The notes under the pieces are model-generated. The model was given only the letters and a program-made list of their open reading frames with translations. It ran no database searches and was not told the DNA's origin. A program made the position numbers and the translations under genes. From Clostridiaceae bacterium Marseille-Q3526 (lineage in GTDB: Bacteria; Bacillota; Clostridia; Lachnospirales; Lachnospiraceae): a stretch of 64,000 bases of DNA. The DNA is taken from the NCBI GenBank assembly GCA_018223375.1, contig JAGTTS010000001.1, positions 310,001 through 374,000 of the forward strand, read 5' to 3'. The stretch's first letter is position 1. Each line of letters opens with the position of its first letter. Shown piece after piece: positions 49,996-57,342 of this stretch.

Positions 49996-50562
49996 TTAAT
50001 ATTCCAGAAATCCCCCAAAGAAAGCGATAACCTCCCCTGACACCGTAAATGCGTCCTCCGTGCTTGGAATCCGCCTGGCCTCTATGCCCGGATATCTTGA
50101 AAGCTCCTTCATAAATTCGCTGCTCCCTGAGCTGATAAAATACTCCCATTTTCCGTCTGAGCGTTTTTTCTCTTCTGCCAGCTTCAAAAACGAATGTATT
50201 TTCCACTCAGCCAGGGAACCTACCAGAAATTTTCTCTGGCAAAGCTGAAATTTTGTTCTCACCGCCTCAAAATCATGTCCAAAATCAATTACCACTGTAT
50301 CGAATTCTGAATTGGCCAAATCTGAGAACGTCTCCGGACCAGCTTCCTTCATAAAAGAAATCTCCAAAACACTACACGAACCTTTTTCCTGTTTTAAGAC
50401 AGACCGCTCCGATAAAATCTCAAAAATCCGCGCAAAATCTCCGCTTTTATTTTCCTCCAGCAGAGCCGTCCGCTTTCCCAGGACGCCTGAAAGGTAGGAA
50501 GCGATCATGATGGAAAAATGCGTAACTCCCACGCCTGGGCTGCTTCCAGCCACCCCTATCAT
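49996..50562 (-). CDS. P-loop protein with deviant Walker A (MinD/CpaE-like)
   Basis: A 188-residue protein that begins with a Walker-A-like loop, IGVAGSSPGVGVTHFSIMIA, in which the invariant Lys of GK(T/S) is missing and TH follows the glycines. A Walker-B-like strand FDTVVIDFGHDF is seen. The fold fits ParA/MinD/CpaE proteins, and relatives occur with Tad pili or ESX-like clusters, but no such genes are here. The RBS is weak. The frame is open upstream for about 25 codons, so the true start may differ. The protein resembles the C-terminal half of the adjacent kinase, suggesting duplication. Confidence 0.65.
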   Translation of the reverse strand: MIGVAGSSPGVGVTHFSIMIASYLSGVLGKRTALLEENKSGDFARIFEILSERSVLKQEKGSCSVLEISFMKEAGPETFSDLANSEFDTVVIDFGHDFEAVRTKFQLCQRKFLVGSLAEWKIHSFLKLAEEKKRSDGKWEYFISSGSSEFMKELSRYPGIEARRIPSTEDAFTVSGEVIAFFGGFLEY

Positions 50563-50651
50563 CAGAGGATGGTGAAAACTGCCTTTCCTCCAAAACGCCC
50601 CTCTTTTCTTTTGTCTCCAGCTACTTCTGTATTTTTATTTTTCTCTTCAGT

Positions 50652-52145
50652 CTATGTCCCTCCTCTCCGGCGCCGTCCCCGTCTGCGCCTGTTTCTCCAG
50701 TCCTTCGCCAACCTCAAAAGACTGAAAAGCCGCCGCGCCGTTCGAAAGCCGCCTCCTGCTCCCCCTGGCAGCCATGCTTCTCCCTCTGTTCCTGAAAACA
50801 GGCGGAAAAATGCCTGTTCTGCTTCCGGCTTCAGCGGAAGAAACGGGTTCTCAATCCAGGGAAGACGGGCCGCCATACAGCCTGACGCTTCCTCCGGCAA
50901 AATCACCCGTTCCTTTCCGTCCTGCCGATTAATCAGAAGTCTTACGGGAATCTGTTTTGGCTCCGTCATTTTAAGAAGTCTTCTCAAAGCCCTCCGGCAG
51001 TCGTAAAACTCCCACTCCCTCCCTCCGCAGACAAGCAGAAAAAGGGCCGCTTCACTGATTTCAGAATACGCCTCCTCCGATCCTTCTCCTATGGTTCCCA
51101 GATCCAGCACCCGGGTGGAAAAACTGTTTTCTTCCGGGCGGACCTGTTCTCCCAGGCGTGGCTTCACTGACAAAATTCCAGCTGTAAAAATTCCGCTCCT
51201 GTCAGGCGCTGCGCCGATGCACCGGCCCAGAGAGGCCGCCGCTCCGGAAGCATTTTTCTCCTCGTAGAGACAGGGGCCTGCGTAAACCGTCAAAAAAGCC
51301 GACAAAGCTAACGCTGCATGGGTAGCGCCCGATCCCGGGCGGCTTCCAGCCACAGCAATCGTAAGAAGTGGTCTCCCCTCTCCACCGGAAGTCCCTGTTT
51401 TCACAGTGCAGAGCGCCTCTGATAATTCCTCCGCCGTCTGAAACCGTTTTTCCCGCCGCGGATCCAAACACCTTTCTATGACCGCTTTCAGGCGTCCGCC
51501 AAACTGAGCTGTATCCCCGCAGACAGCATTCTCCGGGCTTCTCCCCGTTCCCATAAAAAACAGGAGGGCACCAATGGCATAAATGTCTGCTCTCTCATCC
51601 GGAATTTCATTTCGATACAGTTCCGGGGCGGCAAAGCCGGGAGTCGCAAAGCGCGGTTCTGTTCCCGTTTGGGCAGACGCAAAAACAGACTGGCCGAAAT
51701 CAATTAATTTAAGCGTGCCGCCGCAGATCAAAAGGTTCTTAGGCTGAAGATCTAAATGTAAAATAGGGTTTGGTTTGAGCGAATGCAGATAAACCAAGAT
51801 TCGGCAGAGTTCACTCCCGTACCACAGGATCTCTGCTCGAGTAAGACTGCCCCTTTCCTGAACCAGGGCAGATAGAGAACGTCCTTCAAGATATTCCTGG
51901 ACAATGTAATAATATTCCTGAGACTCGTATAAATCGTAGATAACCGGTATCCCCGGATGACGCAGCGTCTTTAAAATCTCCGCTTCACGAAGCCGGCTTC
52001 CCTCCTCCTTCGGCACCCGCTTGATGGCCCTGTATTCATGAAGGCCCAGGTGAACCGCTAACAGGACGGAACCGTTTCTTCCGCTTCCAAGCGTCCCGGC
52101 TATCTGGTATTTTCCAAACAGTACAGTATCTTCTGTCTCCCGCAC
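50652..52145 (-). CDS. Serine/threonine kinase fused to a MinD/CpaE-like P-loop domain
   Basis: A 497-residue fusion. Residues ~10-265 are a Hanks-type kinase: glycine loop GTLGSGRNGSV, Lys in AIKRVPK, LHLDLQPKNLL (HLD instead of HRD), LIDFGQS and FAAPELY. Residues ~270-450 are a P-loop domain with the deviant Walker A IAVAGSRPGSGATHAALALS, again without the Lys. The C-terminus is arginine-rich. No extracellular sensor or membrane helix is seen, so it is cytosolic. The start codon is GTG and the RBS lies very near it, so the start is uncertain. It is followed by a lone P-loop gene; together they suggest a signalling-controlled assembly or localisation system. Confidence 0.78.
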   Translation of the reverse strand: MRETEDTVLFGKYQIAGTLGSGRNGSVLLAVHLGLHEYRAIKRVPKEEGSRLREAEILKTLRHPGIPVIYDLYESQEYYYIVQEYLEGRSLSALVQERGSLTRAEILWYGSELCRILVYLHSLKPNPILHLDLQPKNLLICGGTLKLIDFGQSVFASAQTGTEPRFATPGFAAPELYRNEIPDERADIYAIGALLFFMGTGRSPENAVCGDTAQFGGRLKAVIERCLDPRREKRFQTAEELSEALCTVKTGTSGGEGRPLLTIAVAGSRPGSGATHAALALSAFLTVYAGPCLYEEKNASGAAASLGRCIGAAPDRSGIFTAGILSVKPRLGEQVRPEENSFSTRVLDLGTIGEGSEEAYSEISEAALFLLVCGGREWEFYDCRRALRRLLKMTEPKQIPVRLLINRQDGKERVILPEEASGCMAARLPWIENPFLPLKPEAEQAFFRLFSGTEGEAWLPGGAGGGFRTARRLFSLLRLAKDWRNRRRRGRRRRGGT

Positions 52146-52283
52146 CTCCTCTCGGAACCGCCGGTATCTGAACAGTCATGGGAAATACCACTTCTTAGCC
52201 TGTATTCTAATACATGGGTTCACGATTTACAACCACTTTTAGGAAAATTTCATAAAATTTTCTATAAATTTTTCACATATGAA

Positions 52284-52313
52284 TTGCCAATTCCTTATAT
52301 TATATAGTATATT
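52284..52313 (+). promoter_or_regulatory. Possible promoter of the mecA-like gene
   Basis: TTGCCA (52284-52289), 18-base spacer, TATATT (52308-52313), in the AT-rich divergent gap. Confidence 0.45.
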
Positions 52314-52384
52314 GGGTATATAGAATCTTAATTCCGGCTGTAATGTCCCTGTAGTACGGACGATAACGAAAGGCGAGTGATCCC

Positions 52385-53158
52385 ATGAAAATAGAACGCA
52401 TCAACGAAAATCAGATCCGCTGCACTCTCACCAGCTTCGATTTAAGCATGAGGAACCTGAATCTCGGAGAGCTGGCCTATGGCTCCGAAAAAGCCAGAAG
52501 CCTGTTCCGGGAAATGATAAAGAAGGCCGAGGCTGAGGTCGGATTTGAGGCTGAGGACATTCCTCTTATGGTAGAGGCTATTCCTCTGTCAGCGGAAAGC
52601 ATTATGCTGGTAATTACAAAAATCGAGGATCCGGAGGAGCTGGACACCCGGTTCTCCCGGTTCTCTCCTGTGTCGGAGGAAGGCGCGCCTGAAAGCTCTC
52701 TTCCAAACGAACTGCTGGACGGCGCAGAGCAGATCTTAAATCTTCTCTCCCCGGGCGGAGGAAATCAGGAAACAGGCAGGTCTCCTGTGTCTGGAAAGGC
52801 GGTTTCTTCCACAGACTCTTCTGGAACTGTTCCAGAGGGAGCAGGCAGAACCTACGCCGATTCCCTGGCTCAGCGGATTTTCTGCTTTGACAGCTTAAAA
52901 ACGGCTGCCCAGGCATGCCGCATCGGAGGACAGGCCTTTGAGGGCGAAAGCCTTCTCTATAAAAACAGACGCAGCGGGAAATACTATCTGTTTCTCAGAG
53001 AGCTGACTCCCGGATCCGAGGATTTTATCCGTTTCTGCAATCTTCTTGTGGAGTACGGAACCAGCGTCCGGGCCGAGTATGCGTCCCGCGCTTACTTTGA
53101 CGAGCACTATGAGCGCATCATCCGCGAGGATGCCGTGGCCGTGCTGAACAGGCTGTAG
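52385..53158 (+). CDS. mecA: MecA-family adaptor protein
   Basis: A 257-residue adaptor that in Bacillus hands ComK and other proteins to the ClpCP protease. The N-terminal domain is clear (MKIERINENQIRCTLTSFDL, then MLVITKIEDPEELDTRFSRF), followed by a variable glycine/serine-rich linker and a C-terminal domain (IFCFDSLKTAAQACRI to ASRAYFDEHYERIIREDAVA). In Clostridia without competence it probably has general proteolysis roles. The RBS is not strong. A terminator follows. Confidence 0.88.
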   Translation: MKIERINENQIRCTLTSFDLSMRNLNLGELAYGSEKARSLFREMIKKAEAEVGFEAEDIPLMVEAIPLSAESIMLVITKIEDPEELDTRFSRFSPVSEEGAPESSLPNELLDGAEQILNLLSPGGGNQETGRSPVSGKAVSSTDSSGTVPEGAGRTYADSLAQRIFCFDSLKTAAQACRIGGQAFEGESLLYKNRRSGKYYLFLRELTPGSEDFIRFCNLLVEYGTSVRAEYASRAYFDEHYERIIREDAVAVLNRL

Positions 53159-53178
53159 AAGCCCCGCAGCGGCAATAA

Positions 53179-53221
53179 AAAAGGCAGGTGAACAGGGAAC
53201 GCTCCCTCTCATCTGCCTTTT
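53179..53221. terminator. Bidirectional terminator between mecA and the DUF1858 gene
   Basis: Arms AAAAGGCAGGTGA (53179-53191) and TCATCTGCCTTTT (53209-53221), 13 bp with one G-U pair. On the minus strand it is followed by T6. Confidence 0.75.
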
Positions 53222-53240
53222 ATTCTATCCTGCTTCAGAA

Positions 53241-53441
53241 TTACTTCTGAGCCAGGTATTCATTGATCGCGTTTACTAACGTATCAACCGGGATTCCGTG
53301 AACCATACTGGCCTCTTCCAGAGACTCCATCTGTGAAGCCGGTCAGCCTAAGCAATGCATTCCTGATCCCATAAGGATAGGTGCAATCCCGTCGTCCAGA
53401 CGAACCAGATCACCGATTAACATATCTTTATTAATCTGCAT
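53241..53441 (-). CDS. DUF1858 protein with in-frame TGA at the second conserved cysteine (candidate selenoprotein)
   Basis: A 67-codon frame with ideal RBS AAGGAGG before the ATG at 53441. It reads MQINKDMLIGDLVRLDDGIA, PILMGSGMHCLG, TGA, then PASQMESLEEASMVHGIPVD to AQK. DUF1858 proteins normally carry GMHCLGCP(A/S)SQ, so TGA (53345-53343, codon 33) stands exactly at the second Cys of the CXXC motif. The part after TGA is fully conserved in kind and ends at a normal TAA, which argues against decay. A hairpin starts two bases after the TGA. If it is read as selenocysteine the product is a 66-residue CXXU redox-like protein; otherwise it is a fresh nonsense mutation. Function of DUF1858 is unknown; the domain occurs with ScdA/Ric-type iron-sulfur repair proteins. 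Confidence 0.7.
53310..53340 (-). promoter_or_regulatory. SECIS-like hairpin behind the in-frame TGA
   Basis: On the minus strand, two bases after TGA: lower stem GGCTTC with GAAG/GCC (two-base bulge), upper stem CAGA/TCTG, seven-base loop TGGAGTC with G at its second position. Placement and loop G fit the bacterial SECIS model, but such hairpins are weakly conserved and this fit is by eye. Confidence 0.45.
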
Positions 53442-53476
53442 GTTTGTACCTCCTTGTGCTGTTTTCTACATTCAAT

Positions 53477-53505
53477 AATATAATACTTTTTAATTCCCAT
53501 TGCAA
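53477..53505 (-). promoter_or_regulatory. Promoter of the DUF1858 gene
   Basis: TTGCAA (53505-53500), 17-base spacer, TATATT (53482-53477) on the minus strand, about 35 bases before the ATG. Confidence 0.65.
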
Positions 53506-53672
53506 GGCATATTTCAACCTGATTCAGCGCCACGATATCAGAAAAGCATGGAAATTTGTAAAATACTATCGGAAAATCTCTCATTCCGTTCTATTGTTCC
53601 CCTTTATCCGTCAAAATATTCCCTTTTATTTCCTTGCTTTTATTTTAGAACAAGTTTTTTTAGGGTACCATC

Positions 53673-53701
53673 TTGAATATTTTCGGAGTTTAGTATAAAA
53701 T
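53673..53701 (+). promoter_or_regulatory. Promoter of the ferredoxin gene
   Basis: TTGAAT (53673-53678), 17-base spacer, TAAAAT (53696-53701), about 35 bases before the ATG. Confidence 0.55.
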
Positions 53702-53736
53702 GTAGGCACAACCATAATTAAAGGAGGTAATTTATC

Positions 53737-53907
53737 ATGGCATATGTAATTACAGATACATGCGTTAGCTGTGGCGCTTGCGCTGGCGGATGTCCAGTAG
53801 GCGCAATCAGCGAGGGAGATGGCAAGTACGAGATCGACGCTGCTGCTTGCATCGACTGCGGAGCTTGCGCTGGTACATGCCCAACAGGTGCAATCGAGGA
53901 GGCTTAA
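53737..53907 (+). CDS. 2[4Fe-4S] ferredoxin
   Basis: A 56-residue clostridial-type ferredoxin. Two cluster motifs are intact: CVSCGACAGGCP and CIDCGACAGTCP. It carries low-potential electrons between pyruvate oxidation, hydrogenase and other redox enzymes; the [FeFe] hydrogenase at 33-34 kb is a likely partner. AAAGGAGGT precedes the ATG. Single-gene unit with its own promoter and terminator, the usual arrangement for a highly expressed ferredoxin. Confidence 0.96.
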   Translation: MAYVITDTCVSCGACAGGCPVGAISEGDGKYEIDAAACIDCGACAGTCPTGAIEEA

Positions 53908-53957
53908 TTTAAGCTGATTGTTCCGTTTATGACGGAGATTGCGATGTATTGCAAAAG

Positions 53958-54016
53958 AAAGAGACTGCTGCAGAAGGTCTGATTATTCAGCACTTCTGCC
54001 CAGTCTCTTTTTTGTT
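53958..54016 (+). terminator. Terminator after ferredoxin
   Basis: AAAGAGACTG (53958-53967) pairs with CAGTCTCTTT (54001-54010); an inner stem GCAGAAG/CTTCTGC extends it; a T run follows. Confidence 0.85.
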
Positions 54017-54034
54017 TTTGTTTATATCATCTGT

Positions 54035-54973
54035 TTATATCATTCCCATGCTCTTAAACAGCAGAACCCACAGGAAAATCGTAGCGATAGAGGCCGCTGT
54101 GCTGACGACTACGAATTGTCCGGCCAGCTCGCCATCTCCTCCCATATTCTGAGCCATGGAATAGGACGCCGTCGCCACAGGAGTGGCGTACATGGTAAAC
54201 AAAACGAAGCGTTCCAGGCTTCCAAACCCCATGGCTGTGGCAGCTACCGTGATGATGGCAGGCAGGACTATCATTTTTACCGTCAGAGAAGGAACCAGAT
54301 ATTTGAGATTTCCCTTCACAGCAGAAAAATGCAGGGTTCCCCCCAGTACAAACAGGGCGAGCGGCGTTGTCAGGCCTGCAAACTGGGACACAGTCTCGTT
54401 CACGCAGGACGGCATGTGAATGCCGAGCAGGAAAAACACAAGTCCCGTCACAGCTCCCATAATCAGAGGATTCGTAACCACATTCTTCACCAGCTTTTTT
54501 ATATCTGAGCTTCCGCCGTGAAACATTTCCAGAATAATCACTGCCGTCACATTGTAAACTGGTATGACAATGGCCACCATCATGGAGGCCAGCGCCGCTC
54601 CCTCCTCGCCGAACAGGCTGGTGGTCAGCGGAATGGCAAACAGGACAAAATTGCTCCTGTAAATTCCCTGAATCACCACGCCCCTCTGCGGATTTCCCTT
54701 CACCAGCTTCGGCACAATCAGCACCAGCAGAACCTCCAGAAGCAGAATGCTGACAATTCCCACTGCCGCCAGTTTTCCATCCAGCGTCGATCCCGGCTCC
54801 ATCTTATAGAGATTGTTAAACATCAAAATCGGGAAAAACGCCCTGAAAATCAGCTTGTTCAGCTTATTCATAAAATCTTCATCCACCAGTCCGCTCATCC
54901 GCACACCGTATCCGAAGGAAATATAAATCAAAAACGGCATAACCGCATTGACTGCCACTGCAAAACTTTCCAT
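54035..54973 (-). CDS. AEC-family (auxin efflux carrier-like) transporter
   Basis: A 312-residue membrane protein with about ten helices in two halves, each with the typical AEC pattern (FLIYISFGYGVRMSGLVDED, FILVLGGTLHFSAVKG-like, VATASYSMAQNMGGDGELAG). Family members carry malate, malonate or other organic acids; the substrate is unknown. AGAGGAG precedes the ATG. Next upstream gene is separated by an ordinary gap. Confidence 0.88.
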   Translation of the reverse strand: MESFAVAVNAVMPFLIYISFGYGVRMSGLVDEDFMNKLNKLIFRAFFPILMFNNLYKMEPGSTLDGKLAAVGIVSILLLEVLLVLIVPKLVKGNPQRGVVIQGIYRSNFVLFAIPLTTSLFGEEGAALASMMVAIVIPVYNVTAVIILEMFHGGSSDIKKLVKNVVTNPLIMGAVTGLVFFLLGIHMPSCVNETVSQFAGLTTPLALFVLGGTLHFSAVKGNLKYLVPSLTVKMIVLPAIITVAATAMGFGSLERFVLFTMYATPVATASYSMAQNMGGDGELAGQFVVVSTAASIATIFLWVLLFKSMGMI

Positions 54974-55002
54974 AATCTCTGTCTCCTCTGCCTAAGCCGG
55001 CC

Positions 55003-55815
55003 TTACGGCTTTTCTTCTAAAGCTTCTGAAACGCCGTCAGAAGCTGTCTCTATCTCCTCAGTCACCACAGCCTGCACCACAAATCGGTGGCTGTATCCAT
55101 TGCCCGTGCAGGTGACAAGAGTAATCAGCCGATCCTCCTCTCCTGCCGAAATTCCCGTATCATACCAGGCCTTGGATTTCATTCTGTCTATATAAGCCAG
55201 CTTCTCTTCCCCGCTCTCAAAATTCATAGGGAAATTCTCTTCCTGCGCCTCCTCCTGGTGGCTGGAAATCACAGTACAGCGCAGGATTCTGTCTGGAAGA
55301 TATAAATCAATCTCCGGATGAGCCAGGAAAAATTCTTCCTTTCCGTACTTTTTCAGCAGTCCGAACATAGATCCGTTCCTCATGTTGTGGCCATAGAGAA
55401 TCGTGTTGTCATCCGCCACTGCCGGATCATTTCTGTAATCCATAAACACTGTGCCGGCAAAGCTGTTGTCTCCGTTCAGCTTTCTTCTCAGATAGTAGTC
55501 ATTGTCCTCTGCCTGCGCCACCGGATAGCTGACGCCTGTGCCTGGAATGTCAATCCAAAGCACCGCGTCCTCAGAGACAGCTTTCAGAGCGCTGAAATCT
55601 ACTGTCAGAGGCGCCCAGGCTGCCTCCTCATTCCCAGTCTCTTCCCCGTCTCCAGACGGTGAAGCCTCCTCCCGCTGAACCACCTGCTCAGACAGCTGTT
55701 CATAGCCCTTCTCAGCCGAATGGTAGGAAAACCATATAAATCCCAAATATCCCAGCGCGCCGAGAAATATGATCAGCGCCAGAATAAAAACAGCTTTTGT
55801 GATCCTTTCCTTCAT
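55003..55815 (-). CDS. srtB: Class B sortase
   Basis: A 270-residue transpeptidase that links surface proteins to the cell wall. N-terminal membrane anchor (AVFILALIIFLGALGYLGFI), catalytic His in TILYGHNMRNGSMFG, Cys in LITLVTCTGNGYSHRF (~236) and Arg in SHRF. The start at 55815 follows AGGAGG at ten bases. Clostridial SrtB enzymes can use PXTG-type signals, so the LPKTG protein encoded at 57.3-59.0 kb is a candidate substrate. The C-terminus is acidic. Confidence 0.9.
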   Translation of the reverse strand: MKERITKAVFILALIIFLGALGYLGFIWFSYHSAEKGYEQLSEQVVQREEASPSGDGEETGNEEAAWAPLTVDFSALKAVSEDAVLWIDIPGTGVSYPVAQAEDNDYYLRRKLNGDNSFAGTVFMDYRNDPAVADDNTILYGHNMRNGSMFGLLKKYGKEEFFLAHPEIDLYLPDRILRCTVISSHQEEAQEENFPMNFESGEEKLAYIDRMKSKAWYDTGISAGEEDRLITLVTCTGNGYSHRFVVQAVVTEEIETASDGVSEALEEKP

Positions 55816-56010
55816 ATTATGTAAACCTCCTGACAAGAGAACAAATTCCTTTGTTCTCCTGTTTATTGATAGCAGATTTCCATCTGCTTCTATTCATCAG
55901 TATAGCAAAAATATGACATAAAAACCAGAGTTTCCTCGTTGTAGTTTCCTCCTGCCTATGGTATAATGTGAACACTTGACGAGGTCTTTCACGAGCCTAG
56001 AGAGAATACA

Positions 56011-56057
56011 TACCTGTCCCACTTAGCGAGGTCTTTTCGAGCTTAGTGGGACAGGTA
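56011..56057. repeat. Palindromic repeat upstream of the Rpn nuclease gene
   Basis: Arms TACCTGTCCCACT (56011-56023) and AGTGGGACAGGTA (56045-56057) are perfect. The inner part CGAGGTCTTTTCGAG resembles CGAGGTCTTTCACGAG at about 55980-55995, a partial direct repeat. Other bases in the 55816-56218 gap show nothing clear. Confidence 0.65.
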
Positions 56058-56218
56058 CAATAACCACAAAAGCATACATTTCACCACTTCAAACCTGGTT
56101 CCAGGTTCCTATTTCTCTGATTCCTATCTTTCAGAACATCAGAAAATCTATGCTTTTTCCCAAATTTATATCAGAGCAGGAGATTTTCATTCTGGAAGCT
56201 CCTGCAAAAGGAGGTCAA

Positions 56219-57229
56219 ATGAATCAGAAACAACACAGCAGAAATGAAAATTCGGCAGGCTGGCAGCAGGTACAGTCTCAGCCCTTTGAAGCATCTTCGC
56301 AGGCAGAGCTTCAAAGACCAGTTAACCGCAGCTACAAGGATACGCTGTTTCGTATGCTCTTTCAAGAGAAAGAGGCTCTTCTGTCTCTCTACAACGCGGT
56401 AGGACAGACGGACTACAAGGACGCGTCACAGCTGGAGATTGTAACCTTAGAAAACGCCATTTACATGAATATGAAGAACGATCTGGCGTTTCTCATTAAC
56501 CTGAAGCTGAATCTTTACGAACATCAGTCCACCTGGAATCCTAACATGCCCTTAAGAGATCTCTTCTACGTGGCAAAGGAGTATGAGCAGCTGATTCGAA
56601 AGGAAACCCTCTATTCCTCCCGGCTGGTGAAGCTGCCGGTTCCCAGATTCCTTGTTTTCTGCAACGGCAGGATGCCGGACCAGGCGGAAAAGATCGTCTT
56701 AAAGCTGTCGGATTCCTTTGAAAAGCGGACCGGGGAGCCGGAGCTGGAGCTGAAGGTAACGGTGCTGAACATCAACGCTGGCTGCAACGAGACGCTGATG
56801 AACGCCTGCAGGCTGTTAAAGGAATATTCCCTCTATGTGGCCCGGGTCCGTTCCTACGCCTCTCAGATGGATATGAACACAGCAGTCAACCGGGCGGTGG
56901 AGGAATGTATCAGCGAAGGAATCCTGGCAGATTTTCTTTTAAAATCACGGGCGGAGGTAGTAGCTATGAGCATTTTTGAATATGATGAAGAACGGGAACG
57001 GGAGCTGATTAAAAAGGCGGAGTTTGAATGCGGGAAGGAAGAGGGGCTGAAAGCTGGAATTGAATTAGGTAAAGCGCAGGGCATCGCAGCCTTAATTCAG
57101 GCTTTCCAGGATCTGGGCGCTTCCAGGGAAGCTGCTCTTCTTTCTTTGAAAAAGCAGTTTTCCCTCTCTGAAGAGGAGGCTGAAAGGCAGCTGGAACAAC
57201 TCTGGCCTGTAACAGAAACGCAGCAATAA
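56219..57229 (+). CDS. Rpn-family recombination-promoting nuclease / PD-(D/E)XK transposase-like protein
   Basis: A 336-residue protein of the Rpn group: NRSYKDTLFRMLFQEKEALL at the start of the nuclease domain, then EIVTLENAIYMNMKNDLAFL and LINLKLNLYEHQSTWNPNMP, where the PD-(D/E)XK residues are expected, and RFLVFCNGR. The C-terminal part is a charged helix (EFECGKEEGLKAGIELGKAQ). Rpn proteins promote RecA-independent recombination in E. coli; many copies occur in Lachnospiraceae genomes. AAGGAGGTCAA precedes the ATG at 56219; a longer frame starts at 56150. A palindromic element stands upstream. Confidence 0.85.
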   Translation: MNQKQHSRNENSAGWQQVQSQPFEASSQAELQRPVNRSYKDTLFRMLFQEKEALLSLYNAVGQTDYKDASQLEIVTLENAIYMNMKNDLAFLINLKLNLYEHQSTWNPNMPLRDLFYVAKEYEQLIRKETLYSSRLVKLPVPRFLVFCNGRMPDQAEKIVLKLSDSFEKRTGEPELELKVTVLNINAGCNETLMNACRLLKEYSLYVARVRSYASQMDMNTAVNRAVEECISEGILADFLLKSRAEVVAMSIFEYDEERERELIKKAEFECGKEEGLKAGIELGKAQGIAALIQAFQDLGASREAALLSLKKQFSLSEEEAERQLEQLWPVTETQQ

Positions 57230-57245
57230 GCTGACCCCATAAGAA

Positions 57246-57280
57246 AGGAGCCGCAGTTCCCTCGTGGAACTGCGGCTCCT
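57246..57280. terminator. Perfect hairpin between the Rpn gene and the SipW locus
   Basis: 15-bp perfect arms (57246-57260 / 57266-57280) with a five-base loop. T-rich bases follow on both sides, so it can end both convergent transcripts. Confidence 0.75.
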
Positions 57281-57342
57281 ATTTATATTACTGCTTTTTC
57301 TACTCTTATGTTCCCCTTCTTATGGAAAAGGACATTCAAAGC

